NCBI GenBank assembly: GCA_031268245.1
Contig: JAIRXN010000134.1
Location: forward strand, 1-10,524
DNA: 10,524 nt
Origin: Treponema sp.
Lineage (GTDB): Bacteria > Spirochaetota > Spirochaetia > Treponematales > Breznakiellaceae
Direction: 5' to 3'
A program made the translations under genes and the position numbers. The notes beneath the pieces are model-generated. The model did no database searches, was not told where the DNA came from, and worked only from the letters and a program-made list of their open reading frames with translations. Of this stretch, positions 1 to 8,023 are shown one piece after another (the stretch's first letter is position 1; the number at the start of each line of letters is the position of its first letter).

Positions 1-587
1 CCCGAGATAAGGAAGCCTGCGAAACGGTAGCGATCCGGTCTGAGGCCCAGCGAGACAAGGGCCGCCTGGTGTTTTTCGCAGGCCCGCAGGCGGAAGCCGA
101 AAGGGGTTTTGTAGAGCAGAATCCATGCGGCAAGGAGGAAGATCCAGCCTGCATAGACATAGAAACTGTGGTTTGAAAAGATATCCCCCAGAACAGGAAT
201 TCCTGAAATTCCGGGTATGACAATGTGTTTGAGACGGGGAATTTGATTGAAGCTTAGTACGCCCCGGCTGGCAAAGATGCGGAAGGAGAGTACCACGGTG
301 ATGCCTCCCGCAAAGAGATTGGCCGCGAGTCCTGCGATAAAAACATTTGCCCTGAGTTTAAGCGTTACCGCTCCCAGCAGGGCCGCCAGAGAGGCGGAGG
401 CAAGGATCGCCGCGATTACTCCCAGGGCTGTACTGCCTGTAAAATAGCTGCATACAATGGCGCTGAAGGCCCCGGTAAGGAGCAGCCCTTCCAGCGCAAT
501 GTTCAGCATTCCTGCCAGCTCTGTAAAGAGCCCCCCCGTTGCGGCAAACAGCAGGGGTGTCATGATCGTAACTGCGCTGTGAAGCAT
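1..587 (-). CDS. BMP-type (nucleoside-like) ABC transporter permease, second subunit, 3' end outside window
   Basis: Inner-membrane permease of the branched BMP-associated importer family (YufQ/NupQ-like). About 195 N-terminal residues are visible and the gene runs off the left edge. The start ATG at 585-587 shares its A with the TGA stop of the preceding permease (TGATG), and a run of G just upstream can serve as ribosome binding site, so translation is probably coupled. The protein begins MLHSAVTIMTPLLFAATGG and continues with the family signature ELAGMLNIALEG. Several hydrophobic segments follow, then YKTPFGFRLRACEKHQAAL, the cytoplasmic loop that contacts the ATPase in this family. It should form a heterodimer with the permease encoded immediately upstream and share the ATPase of the operon. 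Substrate specificity is not readable. The missing C-terminus should add the remaining membrane helices. Confidence 0.92.
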   Translation of the reverse strand, partial: MLHSAVTIMTPLLFAATGGLFTELAGMLNIALEGLLLTGAFSAIVCSYFTGSTALGVIAAILASASLAALLGAVTLKLRANVFIAGLAANLFAGGITVVLSFRIFASRGVLSFNQIPRLKHIVIPGISGIPVLGDIFSNHSFYVYAGWIFLLAAWILLYKTPFGFRLRACEKHQAALVSLGLRPDRYRFAGFLIS

Positions 588-1669
588 CACAGATCCCCCC
601 GTTTTCTGAAGCGTTTCGTCTTAAAGAGATCCAGGAGTACCGAACTTGTAACGAGAAAGAATATCACCGATTGTACGATGGAAGAAATTTCAAAAGTCAT
701 GTCGGAGAACTGCATTGCCATTCTGGCCCCCGATCCAATCCAGGCAAAAAACAGCGCCGCGGGGATTACCGCGAGAGGCCGTGAACGGGCAATGAGCGCG
801 ACGGCAAGGCTGTTCCAGCCCATTCCCGCGGAAAATTCCTTCATGGTGGAATAGTAGGTGCCGAAAACCGCCATGGCTCCGCCTGAACCATAGAAGAATC
901 CCGAAAGAAACATTGACAGCACGGTTGTTCCGGCGATGTTGATCCCTCCGTATGCGGCAAAGCGGGGACTCTGGCCGCAGATTCTGATTTCGTAGCCTGC
1001 CCTGGTTTTGTAGAGAAATATATGCACCAGAACTACCGCGATGAGCGCCGCAAGCAGGGCTGTGCTGAGAGCGGAGGGGGGGAGAATCCTGGAAAGGCGG
1101 AAATTTTCGGGTATTTTCCCGGTAGACTGGAGATTGGTTCCGCTGTCCAGGAAGGGTCCTGTTACAAGGTAATTGATGATCAGAATCAGCGTATTGGAGA
1201 GGAGAAAACTTGTGATCAGTTCATTGGTGTTCCATCTCGCCTTGAGAAAGCCGGAAAGGGCCGCCATGAGTGCGGCAAACAGGCTTCCTGCAAGAAACGC
1301 AAGGCCCAGGCCCGCCTGACCGGGAAGGCCCAGACCGGAGAAGGCCAGGGCTGAAATGGTAGCGGCAAAGGCCCCGGCGTAGATCTGCCCTTCGCCGCCG
1401 AGATTAAAGTTCCCCCCGCGCAGGGCAATGGAGATCCCAAGGCCGCCGAAGATCAGCGGAATGGCGCTGTTGATCAAATTTCCGGTATAGTAGGTATTCT
1501 GCAGAGGCCCCAGGAAAAAATAGCGCAGGGTTTTTACAGGATTCCTACTGAGGAGGAAGGCCAGCATGATAAGTACAAGGAGCGATATGCCGAGGATCAG
1601 GACAAGGCCGCCGGCATTCTCCAGCGCGGAACGAATCTTTGAATGTAGAAGAGTCTTATGTTCTTTCAT
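587..1669 (-). CDS. BMP-type (nucleoside-like) ABC transporter permease, first subunit
   Basis: Inner-membrane permease of about 360 residues, a normal length for YufP/NupP-like subunits. The frame is open further upstream into the ATPase gene, but I chose the ATG at 1667-1669 (MKEHKTLLHSK) because it follows an AGGAAGAG-type ribosome binding site, lies 28 bases after the ATPase stop, and leaves a short cytoplasmic N-terminus before the first helix (GGLVLILGISLLVLIMLAFLL). Family marks are the FNLGGEGQIYAG segment, equivalent to the N-x-G-x-EGQ motif of these permeases, and the loop YKTRAGYEIRICGQSPRFAAYGG that couples to the ATPase. Multiple hydrophobic helices follow and the tail is basic (KTKRFRKRGDL). 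It partners with the second permease, whose ATG overlaps its stop codon. Confidence 0.94.
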   Translation of the reverse strand: MKEHKTLLHSKIRSALENAGGLVLILGISLLVLIMLAFLLSRNPVKTLRYFFLGPLQNTYYTGNLINSAIPLIFGGLGISIALRGGNFNLGGEGQIYAGAFAATISALAFSGLGLPGQAGLGLAFLAGSLFAALMAALSGFLKARWNTNELITSFLLSNTLILIINYLVTGPFLDSGTNLQSTGKIPENFRLSRILPPSALSTALLAALIAVVLVHIFLYKTRAGYEIRICGQSPRFAAYGGINIAGTTVLSMFLSGFFYGSGGAMAVFGTYYSTMKEFSAGMGWNSLAVALIARSRPLAVIPAALFFAWIGSGARMAMQFSDMTFEISSIVQSVIFFLVTSSVLLDLFKTKRFRKRGDL

Positions 1670-1697
1670 GAAGTTTCTCTTCCTGTCCGGAACAAGC

Positions 1698-3293
1698 TCA
1701 TGTTTTTTTAAGCCCCAGCATCCGCTCTCCGATCTCTTCCTTGATGTTCCTTGTCTCCTCCGTGGCAGGGGAATGCAGGGGATTTTCCCTCTCCGCGGCG
1801 ATTGAACCACGGTAGAGCACAATGATCCTGTCGGCCAGGGCAAGGATCTCGTCCAGGTTGGAAGAAATGAGGATCACGGCGGTTCCGCTGTTTCTCAGGG
1901 ATTCCATCTGGCTGTAGACATAGAGACTGGAGGAAACATCAAGCCCCCGCGTGGGTTCGCAGAAGACGATGTAATCATTGTACTGTTCAATTTCCCGTGC
2001 CAGAACGGTCTTTTGTATATTCCCCCCGGAAAGAAAGGCTAAAGGCATGGAACTGTTTCCCGCAATCGCATAGCGATCCAAAAGTTCCGCGGCAAACGCC
2101 TCGCTCTTTCTTCTATTCAGAAAACCCCATTCGGAAAATTCCCTGCGGCGGTTTATGATGATGTTTTCCCAGACCGGGGCGGAAGCCGCGCTGCCGTATG
2201 CGATTCTGTCGGAAGGGACATAGGCCAGGCCCCGTCTGCGCAGTTTTTCCGAATTGCAGCGGCTTATATCCTCTTCCCGGCAGCGGATTCTTCCTGAATT
2301 CAGGGGGAGAAATCCCCCCAATACCGCTTCCAGCACCCCGAGGCCGTTTCCTCCGACCCCGGCAAAGGCGAGGATCTCTCCTTCATGCACGGAAAAACTT
2401 ATCCTGTTAAGCAGAGGCTGTTCCTGATTCCGGCGTCTCACCGTAACATCCTGAAAACTTAATACCGTCCTGTCCGAAACAGGCTTTCTCTTTAACGGGA
2501 CTTCCCGGGGGGAGGCCGGGAACCCGCTCGCACAGGGGAACATTCGCTCCCCGGCAGAAGGCTCACGTCTCCTGTACATGAGACGCGAAATTTCGCGCTC
2601 ATCCAGATCCGCAGTATCTCTGACGGCTGTCAATTCCCCCCTCCGCATCACCACTACCCGGTCCGAGATCTCCTTTATTTCACTCAACTTGTGGGTGATT
2701 AAAATCAGGGACTTTCCTGTTTCCGCAAGAATCCTGAGGCTCTTGAACAATGATTCTGTCTCCCGATCCGTCAGCACGGCCGTGGGTTCGTCAAGAATCA
2801 GAATATCTACATTACGGTAGAGCATTTTAACTATCTCTACCTGCTGCATTTCTCCTACCGTAAGGCTCCCTACGGTCTTCCCGGCCTCAATCGAAAAATG
2901 GTGGGCATCGATCACCTTTTGAACCAGTGCATTCGATTTAGCAGTATCAAGAAAAAACTTAAATTTTTTCGGTTCAATGCCCATGACTACATTCTGAGCC
3001 ACCGTAAATTCGGAGAAGAGCATGAAGTGCTGGTGTACCATGCCGATCCCGAGTCTGTTGGCGTCCAGCGGAGAATGAATGGCGGCGATCTTCCCCCGGA
3101 TACGGATCTCGCCTTCGGTTGCGGGAGTAAGGCCATAGAGGATTTTCATCAGGGTGCTTTTCCCCGCGCCGTTTTCACCTGCCAGGCAGAGTATCTCCCC
3201 ACGGCGCAGATCCAGGGAAACCTCACGGTTCGCCGCAGAGCTGCGGTCCGGATATACTTTGGTGATACGGCGCATTTCAAGGATCGTTTCCAT
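1698..3293 (-). CDS. BMP-type ABC importer ATP-binding protein with two ATPase domains
   Basis: Tandem ABC ATPase of 531 residues (YufO/NupO or sugar RbsA/MglA architecture) that energises the importer at the inner membrane. The N-terminal domain has Walker A GENGAGKST (about 39-47), Q-loop HQHF near 88, a variant signature LTVGEMQQ (about 144-151), Walker B DILILDEPT (163-171) and the switch His near 201. The C-terminal domain (from about 278) has a degenerate Walker A, GVGGNGLGV, with no lysine, a good signature LSGGNIQK (421-428) and EPTRGLD (446-452). This asymmetry is usual in the family. An Arg/Pro-rich linker (about 241-275) separates the domains. The start codon lies six bases after the stop of the binding-protein gene and I see no clear Shine-Dalgarno sequence, so reinitiation is likely. 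An alternative start would be Met7. Confidence 0.95.
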   Translation of the reverse strand: METILEMRRITKVYPDRSSAANREVSLDLRRGEILCLAGENGAGKSTLMKILYGLTPATEGEIRIRGKIAAIHSPLDANRLGIGMVHQHFMLFSEFTVAQNVVMGIEPKKFKFFLDTAKSNALVQKVIDAHHFSIEAGKTVGSLTVGEMQQVEIVKMLYRNVDILILDEPTAVLTDRETESLFKSLRILAETGKSLILITHKLSEIKEISDRVVVMRRGELTAVRDTADLDEREISRLMYRRREPSAGERMFPCASGFPASPREVPLKRKPVSDRTVLSFQDVTVRRRNQEQPLLNRISFSVHEGEILAFAGVGGNGLGVLEAVLGGFLPLNSGRIRCREEDISRCNSEKLRRRGLAYVPSDRIAYGSAASAPVWENIIINRRREFSEWGFLNRRKSEAFAAELLDRYAIAGNSSMPLAFLSGGNIQKTVLAREIEQYNDYIVFCEPTRGLDVSSSLYVYSQMESLRNSGTAVILISSNLDEILALADRIIVLYRGSIAAERENPLHSPATEETRNIKEEIGERMLGLKKT

Positions 3294-3299
3294 GGGGTA

Positions 3300-4373
3300 T
3301 TACAGGGGAGGAAGGCTGTAGGGTATCTTTCCTGCTTTTACATCGGCAAAGAAACTGTCGAATTTATTCCGTATATCTTCCGGCACATAGGAAGTGTAGA
3401 GCGGATCATCGGCAATGAAGCCGAGGTATCCTTCTTTTACCCCCACGGTTCTGGATGTACCGTACTGGATCTTTCCCTCAAGCGCGTTGAGAAGAATCTC
3501 TTCCACCAGTTTTTTCTGTTCCATGATGCCGCAGCCGACTATGACTCCCGGCGCCGCACTATATTCGTTGGTGTTGTGGAATACCACATAGGCGCCCTGT
3601 TCCGCTGCGGTCTTGATCAGCCCCTGGGCGGCGCCTCCCGCAATGGCGGCAAAAACATCGGCGCCTCCCGCGATCATGCTGGAGGCAAGGTCTGCGGCCT
3701 TGTTGGCATCGTACCAGTTGCCCACCACCCGGAAGTCGAGGCTTATACCGGGATCCGCCATCCTTGCGCCGTCAAGGAAGCCGGGAACAATATGCTTGTC
3801 GAGCAGGGGGTACTCCTGGGCGGCGATAAAACCGATCTTTTTTTCCGGGTTTGCCTTTGCCATACGGCTTGTGGTGATCAGCCCTGCCAGATAACCCAGG
3901 TAGAGAGACTGTTCGTACTGATTGTACATATACGTGCAGATGCTGTTATTCCCCGTGTAGGAAGCATCGGTAATAACAAATTTCTGATTGGGAAAACGCT
4001 TTCCCACACCGGCGCAGATTTCCGGAAGCGAAGGATTTGAACCAAGCACCAGATCGAATTCCCCGCTTGCCACAAGAGAGCTGAGCTGTTCCTCCCATTC
4101 AGCCTGATTGAAACCCGCTTCGTATATCTTTACAGAAACGTTACTGTGGGACGCTGCAAAACTTTCCGCTCCGGCAGCCATGAGTTCGTAAGGAGGACTC
4201 CCCGCCAGCATCCCGGTAATATAGACAAGAACCGACAACGAAGAAGAGCGCTGCTCCCCGGTCTCCTTCTTCCCGCCTGCGGATACCGGTTCCCCAAACA
4301 TACAGAGCAGCGCCGCGGCCAGCACTACCGCCGGCGGCAGCAGTGTCGTAAAAATTGATTTTATCCTTTTCAT
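3300..4373 (-). CDS. BMP-family (Med/PnrA-like) ABC transporter solute-binding protein
   Basis: Exported binding protein of 357 residues that delivers the ligand to the permease pair. The N-terminus is a signal peptide: MKRIKS, then hydrophobic LLPPAVVLAAALLC, then a likely signal peptidase I site at VSA before GGKKETGEQ. Cys24 sits in ALLC, a poor lipobox because Leu is at -1, so lipoprotein status is uncertain. The mature part has the two-lobed periplasmic-binding fold of the BMP family. Visible marks include FDLVLGSNPSLP, NQKFVITDASY, YNQYEQSLYLGYLAGL, KKIGFIAAQ, NWYDANKAADLASSMI and GADVFAAIAGGAAQGLI. Characterised BMP proteins often bind nucleosides, but others bind different ligands. 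The gene sits 31 bases after the sugar kinase and 6 before the ATPase. The ribosome binding site is weak. The AGGKKE processed end is a style I associate with treponemes. Confidence 0.92.
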   Translation of the reverse strand: MKRIKSIFTTLLPPAVVLAAALLCMFGEPVSAGGKKETGEQRSSSLSVLVYITGMLAGSPPYELMAAGAESFAASHSNVSVKIYEAGFNQAEWEEQLSSLVASGEFDLVLGSNPSLPEICAGVGKRFPNQKFVITDASYTGNNSICTYMYNQYEQSLYLGYLAGLITTSRMAKANPEKKIGFIAAQEYPLLDKHIVPGFLDGARMADPGISLDFRVVGNWYDANKAADLASSMIAGGADVFAAIAGGAAQGLIKTAAEQGAYVVFHNTNEYSAAPGVIVGCGIMEQKKLVEEILLNALEGKIQYGTSRTVGVKEGYLGFIADDPLYTSYVPEDIRNKFDSFFADVKAGKIPYSLPPL

Positions 4374-4404
4374 TCGTCAATAATCGCATTAAGACGTATC
4401 CTGT

Positions 4405-5805
4405 TCAATACGAAGAACGGAGCCTTTGGTACAGTTCGCGGTAGTTTTCAAAAAGCCTGTCATAGACCGGTTTTGCCTCCGGGTCGGGATGGTACGTTTC
4501 GCCGCCCTGGAAGAGGGCCTCCCCCGCCTCTTTGAAACTTCCGTAATAGCCGAGCGCGGCGGCCCCGGTCACGGCAAGACCCACAATTTCCGCGGGAGGC
4601 CCGGCGGGGCAGAGTACCGTCTTCCCCGTAACATCAGCCTTGAGCCGGTTGAGAAAAGGACTTGCCGAAGGACCGCCCGTAACCCGCAGTTCGGAGACCT
4701 CGGCCCCGCATTCTTCCATCACGGTGATCACATCCCGAATCGCAAGGCAGACCCCCTCGGCCACGGCCCGGGCCATCTCCTTCCGTCCTGTGGAAAGACT
4801 GAGCCCCATGAACACCCCCCTGGCCTCCGGATCCCAGATGGGAGCCCGTTCCCCGGCAAGGTAGGGCAGAAAGAGAAGACCGCCCCGTTCCGCTCCGGCG
4901 GCCAGATCGTAAAAGACGCTGTAAGGCTTTTTTTCCAGGCCCAAAAGCTCCCGCGCCCAGTCAAGCGCCTTTCCCGATGTGGAGATGATCCCCGAAAGAT
5001 TCCAGAAAGGCTTTACCGGGTGGCCGTAACTCATCAAGCGGCTGTCCATGATGCGGTCTTTGGTACACAGATTGATCCCTTCGGAGGTTCCGGAACGGTC
5101 GCATGCCTGGCCGGGACTGCTTATCCCGGTACCGAGGATTGTCATGAAGAAGTCCGGCCCTCCGGCAAAGACCTTGACGCGGGAGTCAAACCCAAAACGG
5201 GCCGCCGCTCCGGGAAGGAGACCGCCGATATAATCGCCGGGAAACACAAAGGGAGGGAATTTTTCCCTGTCGAGGCCTGTTTTTTCCAGAAGAGACTCAT
5301 CCCAGTACCAGCGTTCAAAGCCCTCCGAAGGGAAGACGGTGCGGGCCTCTCCGGTCAGCGCGTATACCAGGTATTCCGAACTGGAGAGAAAGAAACGGGT
5401 TTTTTCGTAGAGCGCGGGCTCACGGTTTTTTATCATCAGGGCCTTGGGAAGATAGAAACCCGGATCGACAAAGGCGCCCACAAACGCAGATACGGTTTCC
5501 GCCTCCGCCTCCGCACGCCTGTCAAGCCAGTACCGGGCCGGAGCGGCATCCAGGCTGAGCCTCCCCAGGCTGTCAAGGCCCGGCTTCCCGGTAACAGGAA
5601 CGAGGGTAGGGCCGTTTCCGCTCACGACAAGGGCTTGCACTTTTCCGGCCCCTCCAAGCCGCTCAAGGGCGCTTTCAAAGGCTCTCAGCCACTGGGAAGG
5701 ATCGGAATGCAACATGGACAGGGGAATGGAGACGGGTTCAGAGAAAGCGCCCGCCCAGAGGGCAGCCTTAAAGGTCGTAGTTCCAATATCTATGAGCAGC
5801 AGCAT
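4405..5805 (-). CDS. FGGY-family carbohydrate kinase (xylulokinase-like, substrate unknown)
   Basis: Cytoplasmic sugar or polyol kinase of 466 residues, near the normal 480-500 of the family, transferring phosphate from ATP. The N-terminal actin-like ATPase fold opens with LLLIDIGTTTFKAAL (Asp6, phosphate-1 loop). The catalytic Asp is most likely Asp218 in FAGGPDFF. The FGGY signature region is LPYLAGERAPIWDPEARG (about 313-330), and the adenosine-binding motif is RVTGGPSASPFLNRLKADV (from about 374). The MHG motif used by xylulokinase near residue 75 is absent and the corresponding segment reads SGNGPTLVP, so I do not assign D-xylulose. The start has an AGGA site just upstream and lies 26 bases after the antiporter stop. 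Its place directly before the BMP-type importer suggests it phosphorylates the imported solute or the sugar released from it. This is inference. Confidence 0.9.
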   Translation of the reverse strand: MLLLIDIGTTTFKAALWAGAFSEPVSIPLSMLHSDPSQWLRAFESALERLGGAGKVQALVVSGNGPTLVPVTGKPGLDSLGRLSLDAAPARYWLDRRAEAEAETVSAFVGAFVDPGFYLPKALMIKNREPALYEKTRFFLSSSEYLVYALTGEARTVFPSEGFERWYWDESLLEKTGLDREKFPPFVFPGDYIGGLLPGAAARFGFDSRVKVFAGGPDFFMTILGTGISSPGQACDRSGTSEGINLCTKDRIMDSRLMSYGHPVKPFWNLSGIISTSGKALDWARELLGLEKKPYSVFYDLAAGAERGGLLFLPYLAGERAPIWDPEARGVFMGLSLSTGRKEMARAVAEGVCLAIRDVITVMEECGAEVSELRVTGGPSASPFLNRLKADVTGKTVLCPAGPPAEIVGLAVTGAAALGYYGSFKEAGEALFQGGETYHPDPEAKPVYDRLFENYRELYQRLRSSY

Positions 5806-5831
5806 CGTTTCCTATTCTTTGCGGACGGGCG

Positions 5832-7892
5832 CTAACTATGGTGAAAGAGCAGCACAACTTCATCCTGGGTGTCCGCGGCGATAAGCTTCTCCCGGATCTC
5901 TTCATCCTTGAGAACGGAACCCACATTCGCCAGAAACTGTACATGGGGGCCGGAACTCGTCCTGGGCGAGAGCACCATGATGAAGATTTTCGACTTCTCT
6001 CCGTCAATGGAATCAAATTCCACCCCTTTCCGGCTTATCCCCACGGCCGCGCAGATCTCCTCAACTCCGTCGGTCTTGCCGTGGGGCAGGGCAATGCCGT
6101 GCTGCATGCCGGTACTCATCGCTTTTTCCCGTGAAAGAACATCCTGAAGCGCCTCTTCCCGGTTTGTGAGCTTTTCCCGCCGGTCGAGGAGATCCACCAT
6201 TTCCGTGATTACCTCCTCTTTCGTGCGTCCTTTCAGGTTGAGGATGACGCAGTCCCGCTGGATAAGACCCAGAGGCCCCTTGCGGGAAAACCCATCCATA
6301 TCGGCCAGTTCCTTCTTCATCGCGGCGGGGTCGGAATTTGCCTTGAGCTTCAGTACCGCTTCGGAAAGGTTGAGGATCAACTCGTACACGGCAGTTTTAA
6401 CAAAGGGCATGTCCTCGGCGGCGCCTTCAATCGAAAGATCCTCAGCCTTCCGCGTAATGATCAGGATGATGTTGTCCTTCCGCGCCTGTATGATCCCCTC
6501 ATCATCATTCAGAGTCTGAACAAAGAAACCTTCCGCCCGCAGATCCCGGAGCAGGGTATCGATGACAAGATTCGCCACTTCAGGGCTGTTAAAGTCCCAG
6601 TGAACCTGGATACTGTCGCTGCCCTTGACAGGCTTCCGGGTACCCATGCCCTTTATTTTGAGACTGGCGCTGAGGAGAGGAGGAGCGGCCAGGGTGGTAA
6701 CCAGAGTCATAAGGATGATCACCGCAAAGAGTTCCTTGTCCAGCACACCCGATGCCAGCCCGATACCGGCGATAATCAGGGCCACCTCGCCCCTAGGTAT
6801 CATACCGGTTCCGATACGCAGAGCTCCCCGGCGGTTGAAACCGAGAAGCAGAGCGGGCCCGCCGCAGCCTATAACCTTTGCCACAATCGCTGCCACGACG
6901 TAGATAAGACTAAAACCCAGTACCGCAGGCGAAAAGATCTCCCGCAGATCCACCATCATACCCATCACCGCAAAGAAAAGAGGCACAAAAAATTCATAGA
7001 GCCCGTGAAGGCGCTCCTGAATAATCGCCGCAATATCGGTACGGGAGAGCGAAAGCCCGGCAATATAGGCCCCGATGATCATGGCAAGCCCCTGCTTTTC
7101 AAAAAAACCCGAAAGAATCAGCGCCACCCCCAGGGCAAGCACGGAAAAATCGAAAGAATGCCTGAAAAGCTTGAGAAACGAGGCAAGCTGCCGCGAAAAA
7201 ATCAGCCCCAGTACGGTAAAACCCAGCCATATACCAAAAGCCTTGCCCGCTATAAGGAGAATCCCCCCCGCGTCAAGACCCCCCGCTTCGACATTACCGG
7301 AAAGCACCGCTACAAGCCCCATGACCACGGCCAAGGCAATGATCCCCAGCACATCGTCAAAAACAGCCGCGGCCAGAATCGTTACCCCTTCGGGCGAATC
7401 CATCTTCTTCTGGTCGGAGAGAATACGCGCCGTGATCCCCACGGAAGTGGCGGTAGAAAGAATCCCCAAAAAGAGACAACGCGGATCCAAAAGAGGCGCA
7501 TGGAGCAAAAACACGCCGCTGGCCGCGCCCCGCCCAAAGGAAAAAATCACCCCCCCGAATCCGATGACGACCCCCGCCACCGAATAGCGCAGAAAAAGCG
7601 CCAGATCCGTCTCCAGCCCCGATGTAAACAGCAGAATAATCGAGGCTACCGTGGCAAAGGCATAGAGTTCAGGACTTACCGCCATGTTTCCCCCGCCGGG
7701 AAGCGGGAAAATCCCCAGCGGAAAGCCGGGCAGCGGCAAGGCCCCCAGAGCGTAGGGCCCGATGACGATACCCGCCAGAAGCTCGCCCAGCACAGGAGGA
7801 ATCCCGATCTTCTTTACCAGCCGCCCCCCCAGCCTCACGGCAAAAAGAATGATCCCAATTTGAAGCACAAGTTCAGACATTAAGCCGGTCAT
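5832..7892 (-). CDS. CPA2 cation/proton antiporter fused to a PTS EIIA type-2 domain
   Basis: Inner-membrane Na+/H+ or K+/H+ exchanger of 686 residues with a regulatory tail. Residues 1 to about 410 form the multi-helix transporter. They contain IPPVLGELLAGIVIGP (31-46), the ion-site pair Asp179-Asp180 in AAAVFDDVLGIIAL, and GTGMIPRGEVALI (361-373) with the basic residue Arg367. Residues about 425-530 form a soluble linker that I cannot name. Residues about 541-686 are a PTS EIIA type-2 (fructose/mannitol/Ntr) domain. Its phospho-acceptor is His604 in GIALPHGK, and the second active-site His is His650 in SSGPHVQFL. Both are present, so the domain should be phosphorylatable by HPr or NPr. The ATG at 7890-7892 has GGAG five bases upstream. 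It is the first gene of the operon and is followed closely by the FGGY kinase. Cation specificity is not determinable. Confidence 0.93.
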   Translation of the reverse strand: MTGLMSELVLQIGIILFAVRLGGRLVKKIGIPPVLGELLAGIVIGPYALGALPLPGFPLGIFPLPGGGNMAVSPELYAFATVASIILLFTSGLETDLALFLRYSVAGVVIGFGGVIFSFGRGAASGVFLLHAPLLDPRCLFLGILSTATSVGITARILSDQKKMDSPEGVTILAAAVFDDVLGIIALAVVMGLVAVLSGNVEAGGLDAGGILLIAGKAFGIWLGFTVLGLIFSRQLASFLKLFRHSFDFSVLALGVALILSGFFEKQGLAMIIGAYIAGLSLSRTDIAAIIQERLHGLYEFFVPLFFAVMGMMVDLREIFSPAVLGFSLIYVVAAIVAKVIGCGGPALLLGFNRRGALRIGTGMIPRGEVALIIAGIGLASGVLDKELFAVIILMTLVTTLAAPPLLSASLKIKGMGTRKPVKGSDSIQVHWDFNSPEVANLVIDTLLRDLRAEGFFVQTLNDDEGIIQARKDNIILIITRKAEDLSIEGAAEDMPFVKTAVYELILNLSEAVLKLKANSDPAAMKKELADMDGFSRKGPLGLIQRDCVILNLKGRTKEEVITEMVDLLDRREKLTNREEALQDVLSREKAMSTGMQHGIALPHGKTDGVEEICAAVGISRKGVEFDSIDGEKSKIFIMVLSPRTSSGPHVQFLANVGSVLKDEEIREKLIAADTQDEVVLLFHHS

Positions 7893-7949
7893 ATATTCTC
7901 CGTATATGCCTTTCCGAGTTTTGTTAAAAATCGTATTTGCATACCGTAG

Positions 7950-7979
7950 ATAATCTCATGGAGGGTAAACCATTGTCAA
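7950..7979 (-). promoter_or_regulatory. Sigma-70 promoter of the antiporter-ABC operon
   Basis: On the minus strand, TTGACA (7974-7979, perfect -35) is followed after 18 bases by GATTAT (7950-7955, four of six matches to TATAAT). Transcription would begin near 7943, giving a leader of about 50 bases before the antiporter ATG and its GGAG site. It is the first promoter-like sequence after the znuA gene and lies just downstream of a hairpin, which fits an independent transcription unit. No operator-like palindrome overlaps it that I can see. Confidence 0.55.
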
Positions 7980-7985
7980 TTAAGG

Positions 7986-8016
7986 CTGTCCGCAAAGTAA
8001 CCGGCTCTGCGGACAG
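7986..8016 (-). terminator. Hairpin after znuA, possible terminator
   Basis: A perfect 8-base inverted repeat, CTGTCCGC (7986-7993) and GCGGACAG (8009-8016), with a 15-base loop, begins 8 bases beyond the znuA stop codon. It probably ends or protects the znuA transcript. In the minus direction the sequence after the stem is CCTTAATTGAC, with no proper U-run, so it is not a textbook Rho-independent terminator. It sits 6 bases upstream of the -35 box of the next operon. Confidence 0.45.
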
Positions 8017-8023
8017 ACACTAA

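Noticed and set aside
1670..1843. Upstream extension of the first permease into the ATPase gene
   Set aside because: The extra residues are Arg/Pro-rich out-of-frame translation of the ATPase 3' end. The ATG at 1667-1669 has a ribosome binding site and gives a normal permease N-terminus.
2300..2370. Missing Walker A lysine in the second ATPase domain
   Set aside because: A degenerate C-terminal Walker A is usual in BMP-type and RbsA-type tandem ATPases, so it is not a sign of inactivation.
4350..4373. Lipobox in the BMP solute-binding protein
   Set aside because: The only Cys in the signal peptide is preceded by Leu at -1 (ALLC), which is a poor lipobox, and a better signal peptidase I site follows at VSA. 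I therefore left lipidation open.
4426..5835. Long open frame on the plus strand opposite the FGGY kinase
   Set aside because: It mirrors the kinase codon pattern, has a low-complexity basic composition with no domain, and the minus-strand frame carries clear FGGY motifs. The same applies to plus-strand frames at 2898-4040 and 6600-7883.
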